This document shows, in pieces, positions 7,369-16,310 of a stretch of DNA of 64,000 nt. The stretch's first letter is position 1. Every line of letters starts with the position of its first letter. A program made the position numbers and the translations under genes. The notes under the pieces were generated by a model. It worked only from the letters and a program-made list of their open reading frames with translations. It was not told the DNA's origin and ran no database searches. This DNA comes from UBA685 sp049890115 (GTDB lineage Bacteria; Pseudomonadota; Alphaproteobacteria; Puniceispirillales; Puniceispirillaceae), in contig JBMHCC010000002.1 of assembly GCA_049890115.1 (NCBI GenBank), positions 89,111-153,110 of the forward strand, given 5' to 3'.

Positions 7369-8124
7369 TTATTGTCTTTCACAATCTTCTTTGCTGATGG
7401 TAAAGCCGCGCGATGAGCCATTATCACCTTCTAATGTCAGGCTGATAGCGGCAATGGCTGGCAAATCCAGAAAGGGCAGATGATGGCAAAAGGCCTCTGC
7501 CAAACTATCATCAAAGCTGGTCAGCGGTGCCAAATCAGCAGCATCAGAGCCTTGTCCTTGCTGAGATGCTGAGCGGCTATTCAGTGCCACAACGAGCCGC
7601 AGCCCATCGCCATCTGCTAGAAGCTGGTCAATCAGCTCAGCAAAGGGGTCATCTTCATCATCAAAAGCATGACGCCATTTTCGCCACCCCCAGCCCCTAT
7701 CTTTGTGCCATCTATGATAGGCCTGTTTGGTATCATCATCCCAATGAGCGAAATGACGATGCAAGCCATGGGCAGGCGTGCCTGTGCGCATGGTGGTCGC
7801 TGTGCTAATAATGCTATTACAATTTGCAATGATAACAGCACAGGCAATGATGATTGCCAGCCAGCCGCTAAAGCCAGGGGTGCGATTATGAAAACTGGCA
7901 AAAATAACACCAACAGCTAGCGCGATAATCACAAAGCCTATCACCATCATCACAAGTAAAAGGCTATTGGCAAAGAATGTATCTGATAGCGCTAGGGCAT
8001 CTGCGGCATGATGATACATAACCTTGGCGATGATTGTTAACAGCAATCCTGTTAGCACTAACCCTGCCCAGAAAGTTTGTTTCAGGCCATAGGCACCATT
8101 TAAATAATGTTTGATGAAACTCAT
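7369..8124 (-). CDS. Membrane protein of unknown function with His/Trp-rich segment
   Basis: The ATG at 8124 sits 6 nt after a strong GGGGAGG; a TTG two codons upstream is less likely. Three hydrophobic helices occupy roughly the first 105 residues (AGLVLTGLLLTIIAKVMY, LLLVMMVIGFVIIALAVGVIF, WLAIIIACAVIIAN). Then comes a stretch dense in His, Trp and Arg (GLHRHFAHWDDD, AYHRWHKDRGWGWRKWRHAF), followed by a soluble acidic C-terminal domain that ends in a CER motif. The His/Trp patch could bind metal or sit at the membrane surface. No family is recognised. It is transcribed alone, away from the zinc-finger/polA pair. Confidence 0.65.
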   Translation of the reverse strand: MSFIKHYLNGAYGLKQTFWAGLVLTGLLLTIIAKVMYHHAADALALSDTFFANSLLLVMMVIGFVIIALAVGVIFASFHNRTPGFSGWLAIIIACAVIIANCNSIISTATTMRTGTPAHGLHRHFAHWDDDTKQAYHRWHKDRGWGWRKWRHAFDDEDDPFAELIDQLLADGDGLRLVVALNSRSASQQGQGSDAADLAPLTSFDDSLAEAFCHHLPFLDLPAIAAISLTLEGDNGSSRGFTISKEDCERQ

Positions 8125-8361
8125 TCCCAACCTCCCCTTTTTTTTAAAAAAAGATCATCTGATGAGCATGATAAATTGGTTAATCTTTTGCACCAATCTG
8201 AATGGCGCAATGATGCGTGATAGCTTGGTTAAAAGATTTTGCGAAAGCAGCGATACTATCTTATAATAACGCTTTCTTCGGAGAGCAGGCAGCGATAAAA
8301 AAGGGTGACTTTGCCAAATAACAAGCCCTTATCACATGTTTTTTTTTAAAAGGATTTTCAA

Positions 8362-8559
8362 ATGGCTGATAACGCAAACCAAAGCACAGCTTCATCTGAA
8401 CAGACAAATGAGATAATCACCGTCAGCGCATCGCGTGTCTCATGTAATGGTGGTGGCGGTGCTTTGGGGCATCCGCAAATCTGGCTAACGATTGGCCAGG
8501 ATGGGTCTGTTACATGCCCTTATTGTTCACGCCAATTTGTGCAATCACAAGATCAATAG
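8362..8559 (+). CDS. zf-CHCC zinc-finger protein
   Basis: A 65-residue protein matching the short zinc-finger family related to the NDUFS6/13-kDa subunit of complex I. The ligand set is visible: Cys in SRVSCNGG, His in ALGHPQIWLT, and the CPYC pair before SRQFV. In Alphaproteobacteria this small gene very often stands alone or next to housekeeping genes, and its exact role in the free form is not settled. It ends 9 bp before polA, so the two probably share a transcript. AAAAGGA lies upstream of the ATG. Confidence 0.85.
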   Translation: MADNANQSTASSEQTNEIITVSASRVSCNGGGGALGHPQIWLTIGQDGSVTCPYCSRQFVQSQDQ

Positions 8560-8568
8560 CTGTTTGCT

Positions 8569-11409
8569 ATGGCAGTTGATGCATCTGATAAGCTGGTTTT
8601 AATTGATGGCTCTGGCTATATTTTCAGGGCGTATCATGCATTGCCGCCTATGTATAGCCCTGATGGTACGCCGGTAAATGCTGTCTTTGGCTTTACCAAG
8701 ATGCTGCTGAAATTAATTGATGATCTAGCACCTCATTCAGTGGCGGTGATTTTCGATGCCGGACGTGTCACTTTTCGCAATGATATCTATGCTGATTACA
8801 AGGCCAATCGCACAGACCCGCCTGATGAATTAGTGCCGCAATTTGATCTTGTCAGACAAGCAGCAGAGGCGATGTCATTGCCTGTGATTGAAATGGCTGG
8901 TTTTGAAGCAGATGATTTGATTGCCAGCTATGCGAAATTGGCACGCGCAGAAGGTCGCAAAACCATCATCGTATCATCTGATAAGGATTTGATGCAGCTG
9001 GTCAATGATGATGTTGAAATGCTTGACCCGATGAAGGTGCGCCGTATTGGCCATGATGAGGTCATTGAAAAATTCGGTGTCACACCTGATAAGGTGATTG
9101 ATGTGCAGGCGCTGGCAGGTGACAGCACCGACAATGTACCAGGTGTGCCAGGCATTGGGATTAAGACAGCTGCTGAGCTGATAAACCAATTTGGTGATTT
9201 GGAAGCATTGCTTGCTGGTGCTGAGACGATCAAACAGCCGAAACGACGCCAGAATCTTATTGAATTTGCTGAGATGGCGCGGATTTCACGCCAGCTCGTG
9301 GCTCTGTCAGATGATGTCGCTCTGCCAATGCCGATTGACCAGCTTATCACACCAATGCGCGATAAGGACAGATTAGTGTCTTTTGTGACGACGCATGGTT
9401 TTAAATCTCTTGCAACAATGCTTGGTGCTGCGCCATCTGCCAATCAGGCATCATCTGCGCAATCAGGTGGGGAGGCGATAGCTGGTAAAGCTGGTGATGA
9501 TACTGGCCCGCAACCTATTCAGCCGCCGCAAATTGAAGAAACTCATTATCAGCTTGTCACAAACAAATCTCAGCTAGAAGACTGGGTTGCCAAAGCCTAT
9601 TATCAGGGGTTTGTGGCTGTTGATACAGAAACAACCTCTCTTAGTGCATCACTGGCAGAGCTGGTTGGTATCTCGATGGCAATCGCACCTGGCAAGGCTT
9701 GTTATATTCCGCTGCGTCATCAATCAAAATCAGCTTCTGAAGGTGATTTATTATCAATGCCTGCTGAAGATGAAGCGATAGAGCAGATTGATTTTGATCA
9801 GGCAATCAGCATGTTAAAGCCTTTATTTGAAGATCAGTCTGTGCTGAAAATTGGTCATAATCTGAAATATGATGCTCATGTGCTGGCACGGCCGCAAAAT
9901 GGCGGCATCAGATTAGCACCTGTTGATGATACGATGTGCATGTCTTATGTGCTGGATGCAGGTCGCATGCAACGCCATAATATGGATGTATTGGCTGATC
10001 ATTGGCTTGGCCATCAGACTATCAAATATGAAGATCTATGTGGGAAAGGCAAAAACCAAATTAGCTTTGATAGCCTTAGCCCATCTGCTGCGCTTGATTA
10101 TGCAGCTGAAGATGCTGATATCACCTTGCGTTTATGGCAGATGCTAAAACCGCGCCTTGCTCGTGAAGGGGTGGCATCTGTCTATGAAAGGCTAGAGCGT
10201 CCGCTTATTCCCATTTTGGCAGATATGGAAGCAGCAGGCATTCAAATTGATGATGCATTATTGCGCCGTCTTTCAAATGATTTTGCCAGCCGTATTGCAA
10301 GCCTAGAGGCTGATATTCATCAACTGGCAGATATGTCCTTTAATATTGCCTCACCAAAACAGCTTGGTGAGGTTCTATTTGATAAGCTTGGTCTGGAAGG
10401 TGGTAAGAAATCAAAGACAGGTGCTTATGCGACAGGAGCAGATATCTTAGAGGATTTAGCAGCGAATGGCGTTGAGATCGCACGAAAGGTCCTTGATTTC
10501 AGACAGCTTGCGAAATTGAAATCAACTTATACAGATGCCCTTGTGACCTCTGTTCATCCTGAGACCAAGCGTGTTCATACCTCATATTCGATGGTGGGGG
10601 CATCAACTGGCAGGCTGTCATCATCTGATCCGAACTTGCAGAATATCCCCATCCGCACAGCTGAAGGTCGCCAAATTAGAGAGGCCTTTATTGCCAAAGA
10701 AGGCCATAGCCTAATCTCGGCAGATTATAGCCAGATTGAATTGCGTCTTGTCGCACATGTCGCTGGGGAAGCATCCATGCTACAGGCCTTTTCTGATGGT
10801 GTGGATATTCATGCCCAAACAGCCGCTGAGGTGTTTGGCATACCGCTTGCTGACATGGATTCAGAAACCAGACGCCGTGCCAAGGCTATTAATTTTGGCA
10901 TCATCTATGGCATTTCTGCCTTTGGTCTGGCGCGCCAGCTATCTATTCCACGTGGTGAAGCACAAGATTATATATCGGCCTATTTTGCGCGTTTCCCTGG
11001 CATTCGTGACTATATGGAAGATACCAAAGCCAAAGCGAGAGAGGATAAGTTTGTTGAAACCTTATTTGGCAGACGTATTCATATTGGCGATATCGCAACA
11101 TCTAACCCCAATATGCGGGCCTTTGCTGAACGCCAAGCGATTAATGCGCCAATTCAGGGCAGTGCCGCTGATATCATCAAGCGCGCGATGATGGCATTGC
11201 CGCCAGCCCTAGCACAAGCCAATATGCCAGTGACAATGCTGCTGCAGGTGCATGATGAATTGATCTTTGAAGCGCCAACAGCCATCGCTGAAGAGGCAGC
11301 GTCTCTTATCAGGCAGGTTATGGAAGGAGCGCATCAGCCTGTTATTACGCTTGATGTGCCACTTATTGCAGAAGCAGGCATTGCGCAATCTTGGGCATTG
11401 GCACATTAG
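8569..11409 (+). CDS. polA: DNA polymerase I
   Basis: Replication and repair polymerase that removes Okazaki primers and fills gaps. Three domains are present in order. The 5'-3' exonuclease (about 1-290) includes YKANRTDPPDEL and GVPGIGIKTAAELI. The 3'-5' proofreading exonuclease (about 320-520) has D352-T-E354 in VAVDTETTSL and YAAEDADITLRLW. The polymerase (about 560-946) has motif A DYSQIELRLVAH, motif B RRRAKAINFGIIYG and motif C LLQVHDELIFE. The exonuclease acidic residues are intact, so proofreading should work, unlike in many Gram-positive and Thermus enzymes. Length is usual at 946. The ribosome site is weak and the gene follows the zf-CHCC gene closely, so coupling is likely. Confidence 0.98.
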   Translation: MAVDASDKLVLIDGSGYIFRAYHALPPMYSPDGTPVNAVFGFTKMLLKLIDDLAPHSVAVIFDAGRVTFRNDIYADYKANRTDPPDELVPQFDLVRQAAEAMSLPVIEMAGFEADDLIASYAKLARAEGRKTIIVSSDKDLMQLVNDDVEMLDPMKVRRIGHDEVIEKFGVTPDKVIDVQALAGDSTDNVPGVPGIGIKTAAELINQFGDLEALLAGAETIKQPKRRQNLIEFAEMARISRQLVALSDDVALPMPIDQLITPMRDKDRLVSFVTTHGFKSLATMLGAAPSANQASSAQSGGEAIAGKAGDDTGPQPIQPPQIEETHYQLVTNKSQLEDWVAKAYYQGFVAVDTETTSLSASLAELVGISMAIAPGKACYIPLRHQSKSASEGDLLSMPAEDEAIEQIDFDQAISMLKPLFEDQSVLKIGHNLKYDAHVLARPQNGGIRLAPVDDTMCMSYVLDAGRMQRHNMDVLADHWLGHQTIKYEDLCGKGKNQISFDSLSPSAALDYAAEDADITLRLWQMLKPRLAREGVASVYERLERPLIPILADMEAAGIQIDDALLRRLSNDFASRIASLEADIHQLADMSFNIASPKQLGEVLFDKLGLEGGKKSKTGAYATGADILEDLAANGVEIARKVLDFRQLAKLKSTYTDALVTSVHPETKRVHTSYSMVGASTGRLSSSDPNLQNIPIRTAEGRQIREAFIAKEGHSLISADYSQIELRLVAHVAGEASMLQAFSDGVDIHAQTAAEVFGIPLADMDSETRRRAKAINFGIIYGISAFGLARQLSIPRGEAQDYISAYFARFPGIRDYMEDTKAKAREDKFVETLFGRRIHIGDIATSNPNMRAFAERQAINAPIQGSAADIIKRAMMALPPALAQANMPVTMLLQVHDELIFEAPTAIAEEAASLIRQVMEGAHQPVITLDVPLIAEAGIAQSWALAH

Positions 11410-11496
11410 AATTGCCTTAATTCGGTCATGATCAGGCCATTTTTTCGCACCTTCTGTGAAGGTTAATGATGATAGAATGCTTGTGAGTATTGATAG

Positions 11497-11528
11497 ATTG
11501 CACAGATTGCGTGTATTGCACAGATTGC
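11497..11528 (+). repeat. 14-bp direct repeat in the chvI leader
   Basis: ATTGCACAGATTGC occurs twice with an 18-bp period (11497-11510 and 11515-11528), ending 2 bp before the chvI ribosome site GGGAGG. OmpR-family regulators bind direct repeats, so autoregulation is possible. It does not match the published ChvI consensus that I know, and a chance duplication cannot be excluded. Confidence 0.4.
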
Positions 11529-11543
11529 AAGGGAGGTTTTTTG

Positions 11544-12251
11544 ATGAGCAAAAGGCTGGCATTAGTAGATGATGATCAAAATATTTTGACCTCTGTGTCA
11601 TTAGCCCTAGAGGCAGAGGGCTATGAGGTGGATACGTATAATGATGGCGAGCAGGCTTTGCAGGGGCTGGCAAGGCGGCCAGCTGATTTAGCCATTTTAG
11701 ATATTAAAATGCCACGTATGACAGGCACAGAATTATTGGAAAAATTACGTGCTAAATCAACGATGCCTGTGATTTTTCTGACCAGTAAGGATGATGAGCT
11801 TGATGAAGCTTTGGGTCTTGGGCTTGGGGCAGATGATTATATCACAAAGCCATTTTCGCAAAGATTACTCTTGGCACGTATTCAAGCCGTATTGCGCCGT
11901 GCCTATGCAAGCGAGCACCAAGACAGCTCTGGTCAGATTATCAGACAAGGTGATATGGTGCTTGATCCAGAACGTCATCTGGTTACCTGGACTGGCAAGG
12001 ATGTCAAATTAACAGTCACAGAATTTTTGTTGCTTCAGGCTTTGGCTATTCGTCCTGGCCATGTCAAAAGCCGTGATCAGCTAATGGATGCCGCTTATGG
12101 CGAGTCTATCTTTTTAGATGACCGCACCATTGATAGTCATGTCAAAAGATTGCGCCGGAAATTCAAAGCTGTTGATAGTGATTTTGATCAGATTGAGACT
12201 TTATATGGTATTGGTTATCGTTATAAAACAGATAATGATGATGCGATATAG
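11544..12251 (+). CDS. chvI: OmpR-family response regulator ChvI
   Basis: Transcription factor of the ChvG-ChvI (BvrS-BvrR, ExoS-ChvI) two-component system, which controls envelope and acid/stress responses in Alphaproteobacteria. The receiver domain has the acidic pocket VDDDQ, phosphorylation site D53 in LAILDIKMPRMTG, the Thr of FLTSK and the Lys of ITKPF. The C-terminal OmpR winged helix reads LTVTEFLLLQALA through DDRTIDSHVKRLRRKFK to IETLYGIGYRYK. The ATG at 11544 follows GGGAGG; an upstream frame to 11490 adds a Cys-rich stretch of no known use. chvG follows after 10 bp. Confidence 0.9.
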   Translation: MSKRLALVDDDQNILTSVSLALEAEGYEVDTYNDGEQALQGLARRPADLAILDIKMPRMTGTELLEKLRAKSTMPVIFLTSKDDELDEALGLGLGADDYITKPFSQRLLLARIQAVLRRAYASEHQDSSGQIIRQGDMVLDPERHLVTWTGKDVKLTVTEFLLLQALAIRPGHVKSRDQLMDAAYGESIFLDDRTIDSHVKRLRRKFKAVDSDFDQIETLYGIGYRYKTDNDDAI

Positions 12252-12261
12252 TCTCTAGCAC

Positions 12262-13902
12262 ATGACATATTTTTGGCGAAAATTGCTTGATTTCGTAATG
12301 GCTCCGTTTGGTGCATCACGCCTATCGGTTAGGATTCTTGCGATTATGTTGCTGCCTTTGGCATTATTTATGTTTGGGCTATTTTCGCTGGATCATTATA
12401 AAAATGTCCTTATTCGCGCTGAATTAGAAGCTTTGCAAAGGCAAGGAATTGTGCTGGCACGTTCATTGGCATTGGCAGAAGCTGGTGAGGCGAATTTGGT
12501 ACAAAGACGCCTGTCAAATGAAACTATGCGCCAATTATTGCCTCTTGTGGGATATGGCTCTGTCTTGCGGGCACGGGTATTTCAGCCAAATGGCGCTTTG
12601 GCAGCAGATACTGCACGAGATGGCCTGTCATCTGGTGCTGTCAGATTGCGGTTGCGCCGCGATAGGGGTATGCAGGATGAATTTGGCGATCGTGTTTTGC
12701 GTGCGCTCAATGCGATGACCTCTTTATTTTCAGGTCGCCAGCCTATGCCTATCTATCGTGATAGAGGCTTGCGCCATGCTGCAGATTTCCCAGATGTTGA
12801 GCTGGCTCTGCAAGGGCAGGTGCGCCGCAATGTCTTTGTCAATAGGCGCGGCCAGATGGTCTTGTCTGTTGCGATACCTGTGCAAGATTTGCGCGTGATT
12901 AGAGGGGCGCTTTTGCTGACCACTAGCGGTAGTCGTATCACCAGCGAAATCAGAGATGTGCAATGGACATTTTTGCAGCTATTTGGGCTTGTGACTTTGG
13001 TGACCATTGGACTGGCCTTATATTTATCGCGTTCGATCACAGCACCTATCGCCAAATTAGCGCAAGCTGCCCATAAATTGCGACAAAGCCATGATATGAA
13101 ACCGCTGGCAACCTTACCTGAGCGCAAAGATGAAATAGGTGCCCTATCAGTGGCACTTGGTGATATGACCAATGAATTACAAAGGCGTATTCAGGCAACA
13201 GCTGGATTTGCAGCTGATGTATCACATGAGCTAAAGAACCCGCTAACCTCTCTGCGTTCAGCCGTTGAAACCGTTAGCCGCATTGAAGATCCAGCCCAGC
13301 AACGCAAATTGATGGATATTATTCTTGCTGATGTGGCACGCCTTGACAGGCTTATCACTGATATCGCGCAAGCAAGCCGCATTGATGTTGAGTTGCATAA
13401 AGCACTGCCTGAACCAACAGCTATCACAGATTTGTTAAATAATTGGCTGCATATTTCGCGTGAACGCCATCCTAATATCGTGATTGAATATGATTGTCAT
13501 AATGATGATGTGGCTGTTAGGATGTTTGAGGGGCGCATTGTCCAGATTTTGGATAATTTGCTGCAAAATGCCTTGTCTTTCTCGCCAGAAAGTGGGGTCA
13601 TTACGGTTCGTCTTAAAGCTGATAAGGCATGGGTAAGGGTGATGATTGAAGATGAAGGCCCTGGCATACCAGAGGCCAAAAAAGAAGCGATATTTGATCG
13701 CTTTTACACCGAACGCCCGGATGGTGAGGCATTTGGCAATCATTCTGGTCTTGGTTTGTCCATTTCAAGACAAATCGCTGAGGCGCATAATGGCACGCTG
13801 ATAGCTGAAAATAAAAAGCAAAATGGTGCCCGTTTTATCCTAAGCTTGCCAGTGGCACCATTGCCGCGAAAATTACCAGATGCTTTTAGGGACATATCAT
13901 GA
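12262..13902 (+). CDS. chvG: Sensor histidine kinase ChvG
   Basis: Inner-membrane kinase that phosphorylates ChvI. TM helices lie at about residues 24-44 (ILAIMLLPLALFMFGLFSL) and 233-253 (LQLFGLVTLVTIGLALYL) and enclose a large periplasmic sensor domain. HAMP follows (SRSITAPIAKLAQAAHKLRQ), then the dimerisation helix with H322 in AADVSHELKNPLTSLRS. The ATPase domain has the N box (ILDNLLQNALSFS), G1 (EDEGPGIPE), F box (FDRFYTERP) and G2 (HSGLGLSISRQIAEAHNG). All catalytic elements are intact. The stop overlaps the rapZ start by 4 bp (ATGA). The usual next gene, hprK, is absent. Confidence 0.92.
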   Translation: MTYFWRKLLDFVMAPFGASRLSVRILAIMLLPLALFMFGLFSLDHYKNVLIRAELEALQRQGIVLARSLALAEAGEANLVQRRLSNETMRQLLPLVGYGSVLRARVFQPNGALAADTARDGLSSGAVRLRLRRDRGMQDEFGDRVLRALNAMTSLFSGRQPMPIYRDRGLRHAADFPDVELALQGQVRRNVFVNRRGQMVLSVAIPVQDLRVIRGALLLTTSGSRITSEIRDVQWTFLQLFGLVTLVTIGLALYLSRSITAPIAKLAQAAHKLRQSHDMKPLATLPERKDEIGALSVALGDMTNELQRRIQATAGFAADVSHELKNPLTSLRSAVETVSRIEDPAQQRKLMDIILADVARLDRLITDIAQASRIDVELHKALPEPTAITDLLNNWLHISRERHPNIVIEYDCHNDDVAVRMFEGRIVQILDNLLQNALSFSPESGVITVRLKADKAWVRVMIEDEGPGIPEAKKEAIFDRFYTERPDGEAFGNHSGLGLSISRQIAEAHNGTLIAENKKQNGARFILSLPVAPLPRKLPDAFRDIS

Positions 13903-14780
13903 CTGACACACCATCTGTTATTCTAATTACGGGGCAAGCTGGTGCTGGCCATTCCACAGCTTTGAAAATTCTAGAAGATCAAGGCTTTGTCTCAGTTGAT
14001 AACTTGCCTCTGGCGTTGGTGGATCAGCTGGTTGCCATTGAGGTTGAAACCGAAAAACGACAATTAGCCGTTTGTGTTGATGGTCGCACATCTGGTTTTG
14101 AAACAGGACCTATTATTGGGCTTGTGAATAATTTGCGTGATAAATTTGATGGCGGCTTTAAACATATCCATATCTCAGCCTCAAAATCAGAATTGCTGCG
14201 CCGTTATCAATCAACCAGACGTGCCCATCCTCTGGCAGAAAGTCGCATGATCGAAGCTGCTATCGCGCTTGACCAAGATCGTATGGAGCCTATTGCTGCG
14301 ATTGCTGATCTGCGGATTGATTCAACATCCCTATCACCATCTGGTTTGCGCACCGCGATAATATCAGGGGCAGGCATTGCGCAAGACCAAAGATTAAAAT
14401 TACAGATGATGAGCTTTGCCTTTAAAGAAGGGCTGCCAGAGGCTGCAGATTATGTGTTTGATGTTCGGTTTTTATCAAATCCTCATTGGGATCCTGAATT
14501 AGCTGATATGACTGGTCTGGATCAGCCTGTTATTTCTTATGTAAAAGCTGATTTGGGTTTTGAGACATTTTTTGATGGTTTGCAGAAAATGTTGCCAGCA
14601 ATTTTGGAAAAAGCAGGCCAAGATGCTCGCCCACAATTAACATTTGCCTTTGGCTGTACTGGTGGACGCCATAGGTCAGTGGCATGTGCCAACTATCTTG
14701 GCGGGTGGTTGAAACAGCAAGGCCATGATATCACCATTCAACATCGCGAATTAGGCAAATTCATTGATAAGCCCTATTAG
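13899..14780 (+). CDS. rapZ: RapZ family nucleotide-binding/RNA-adaptor protein
   Basis: RapZ (YvcJ family) in E. coli binds small RNAs and recruits RNase E to control amino-sugar synthesis. In Alphaproteobacteria the gene normally sits with hprK and PTS genes. The N-terminal P-loop domain begins VILITGQAGAGHSTAL, followed by VDNLP. The C-terminal domain carries the conserved FGCTGGRHRSVACANYL signature that binds RNA or metabolite. At 293 residues the length is normal. One oddity: the Walker A lysine is His18 (GQAGAGHS, where GxSGxGKS or GRS is usual), so ATP/GTP hydrolysis may be altered. It overlaps chvG by 4 bp and is presumably translated with it. Confidence 0.88.
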   Translation: MTDTPSVILITGQAGAGHSTALKILEDQGFVSVDNLPLALVDQLVAIEVETEKRQLAVCVDGRTSGFETGPIIGLVNNLRDKFDGGFKHIHISASKSELLRRYQSTRRAHPLAESRMIEAAIALDQDRMEPIAAIADLRIDSTSLSPSGLRTAIISGAGIAQDQRLKLQMMSFAFKEGLPEAADYVFDVRFLSNPHWDPELADMTGLDQPVISYVKADLGFETFFDGLQKMLPAILEKAGQDARPQLTFAFGCTGGRHRSVACANYLGGWLKQQGHDITIQHRELGKFIDKPY

Positions 14781-14792
14781 CGGGTTTTTTCT
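14769..14792 (+). terminator. Probable rho-independent terminator after rapZ
   Basis: AAGCCC pairs with GGGTTT (one G-U pair) across a 7-nt loop, followed by a run of six T including the stem end. The rapZ stop codon lies in the loop. The stem is short, so termination may be partial before ahcY. Confidence 0.4.
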
Positions 14793-14887
14793 TCATTAAA
14801 TGGTGATTTTCTGCTAAGAAGTGCGCCAGTTAGTGACAGCCATCGTATAGGTGCTGTCTATCAAGATTGCTGGTAAAGGAAATCATC

Positions 14888-16279
14888 ATGCCAAACGATT
14901 ACGTCGTTAAGGATATCGCGCTTGCGGAATTTGGTCGCAAGGAACTCACTATCGCTGAAACAGAAATGCCAGGACTGATGGCATTGCGTGATGAATATGG
15001 TGACAGTAAACCTTTAACAGGTGCGCGCATTGTTGGCTCATTGCATATGACAATCCAGACAGCTGTCTTGATTGAAACATTGGTTGCTCTTGGCGCTGAT
15101 GTGCGCTGGGCATCATGTAATATCTTTTCAACACAAGATCATGCTGCTGCTGCTATCGCAGCTGGCGGTACGCCTGTTTTTGCTGTGAAGGGTCAGAGCT
15201 TGACAGAGCATTGGGATTATCTTGACCGCTCTTTCTTGTTCCCTGAAGGGCCAAATATGATTTTGGATGATGGCGGTGATGCAACCTTATATGTGCTGCT
15301 AGGTGCCAGAGTTGAAGCTGGTGAAACAGATTTGATTGCTGTGCCAACTTCAGAAGAAGAAGAAGCTGTCTTTGCCCAAATTAAAAAGCGTATGGCAGAA
15401 TCCCCAGGCTGGTTTACCAAAACAAGAGATGCCATTCAGGGTGTTTCAGAAGAAACAACAACAGGTGTGCATCGTCTTTATGAGCTGGTGAAACAAGGCC
15501 AGTTGCCATTCCCAGCTATTAATGTGAATGACTCTGTCACAAAGTCAAAATTCGATAATAAATATGGCTGTAAAGAGTCGCTAGTGGATGGCATTCGCCG
15601 TGCAACTGATACGATGATGGCTGGCAAGGTTGCTGTTGTTTGTGGCTATGGCGATGTTGGTAAGGGCTCTGCTGCCTCACTGGCAGGGGCTGGTGCGCGG
15701 GTTAAAGTCACCGAAGTTGATCCGATTTGTGCTTTGCAAGCTGCTATGGATGGCTTTGAGGTTGTGTTGCTGGAAGATGTTTTAGGCGACGCTGATATCT
15801 TTATCACAAGCACAGGTAATAAGGATGTTATCCGCATTGAACATATGCGAGAAATGAAGGATATGGCGATTGTCGGCAATATCGGCCATTTTGATAATGA
15901 AATTCAGGTGGCAAATCTGAAAAATCATAAATGGACCAATATTAAAGATCAGGTTGATATGATCGAAATGCCATCTGGTAATCGTTTGATCCTGTTATCA
16001 GAAGGGCGTCTTTTGAATCTGGGTAATGCGACAGGTCATCCGTCTTTTGTGATGTCTGCCTCTTTCACCAATCAGGTATTGGCACAAATGGAACTATGGC
16101 AGAATGGCGAGAATTATAATAATGACGTCTATATTTTGCCAAAGCATCTTGATGAAAAGGTAGCACGTCTGCATCTTGATCGCATCGGTGTAAAGCTAAC
16201 AGAATTGGCGCAAGATCAGGCTGAATATATTGGTGTGACACCGCAAGGCCCATTCAAGCCAGAGCATTATCGTTATTAG
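14888..16279 (+). CDS. ahcY: Adenosylhomocysteinase
   Basis: Splits S-adenosylhomocysteine into adenosine and homocysteine, relieving product inhibition of methyltransferases. It is a cytosolic NAD-dependent tetramer. Visible hallmarks are the substrate domain start (DIALAEFGRKELTIAETEMP), CNIFSTQDHAAAAIA, the linker NVNDSVTKSKFDNKYGCKES with catalytic Lys/Asp, the NAD Rossmann motif VVCGYGDVGKGSA, and the C-terminal LHLDRIGVKLTELAQDQAEYIG ending in KPEHYRY. The length of 463 fits the bacterial form. The ATG at 14888 follows AAAGGA; an upstream ATG at 14867 is less likely. The 107-bp leader shows no SAH- or SAM-type riboswitch that I can recognise. Confidence 0.97.
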   Translation: MPNDYVVKDIALAEFGRKELTIAETEMPGLMALRDEYGDSKPLTGARIVGSLHMTIQTAVLIETLVALGADVRWASCNIFSTQDHAAAAIAAGGTPVFAVKGQSLTEHWDYLDRSFLFPEGPNMILDDGGDATLYVLLGARVEAGETDLIAVPTSEEEEAVFAQIKKRMAESPGWFTKTRDAIQGVSEETTTGVHRLYELVKQGQLPFPAINVNDSVTKSKFDNKYGCKESLVDGIRRATDTMMAGKVAVVCGYGDVGKGSAASLAGAGARVKVTEVDPICALQAAMDGFEVVLLEDVLGDADIFITSTGNKDVIRIEHMREMKDMAIVGNIGHFDNEIQVANLKNHKWTNIKDQVDMIEMPSGNRLILLSEGRLLNLGNATGHPSFVMSASFTNQVLAQMELWQNGENYNNDVYILPKHLDEKVARLHLDRIGVKLTELAQDQAEYIGVTPQGPFKPEHYRY

Positions 16280-16310
16280 GGCTCCTGGCTCTAAAACCTG
16301 ATATGATGTG

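Noticed and set aside
7119..7427. Open frames of 102 and 70 codons through the 15-bp repeat on both strands
   Set aside because: They exist only because the repeat period is a multiple of three. The products are pure repeat (GRLLA or QLTIS), and the minus-strand frame overlaps the end of a better gene.
13435..13743. 102-codon minus-strand frame inside chvG
   Set aside because: Shadow of the conserved kinase ATPase domain; no family features and no ribosome site.
14781..14887. SAH or SAM riboswitch upstream of ahcY
   Set aside because: The leader is short and I could not find the conserved core or pairing of the known ahcY or SAM motifs.
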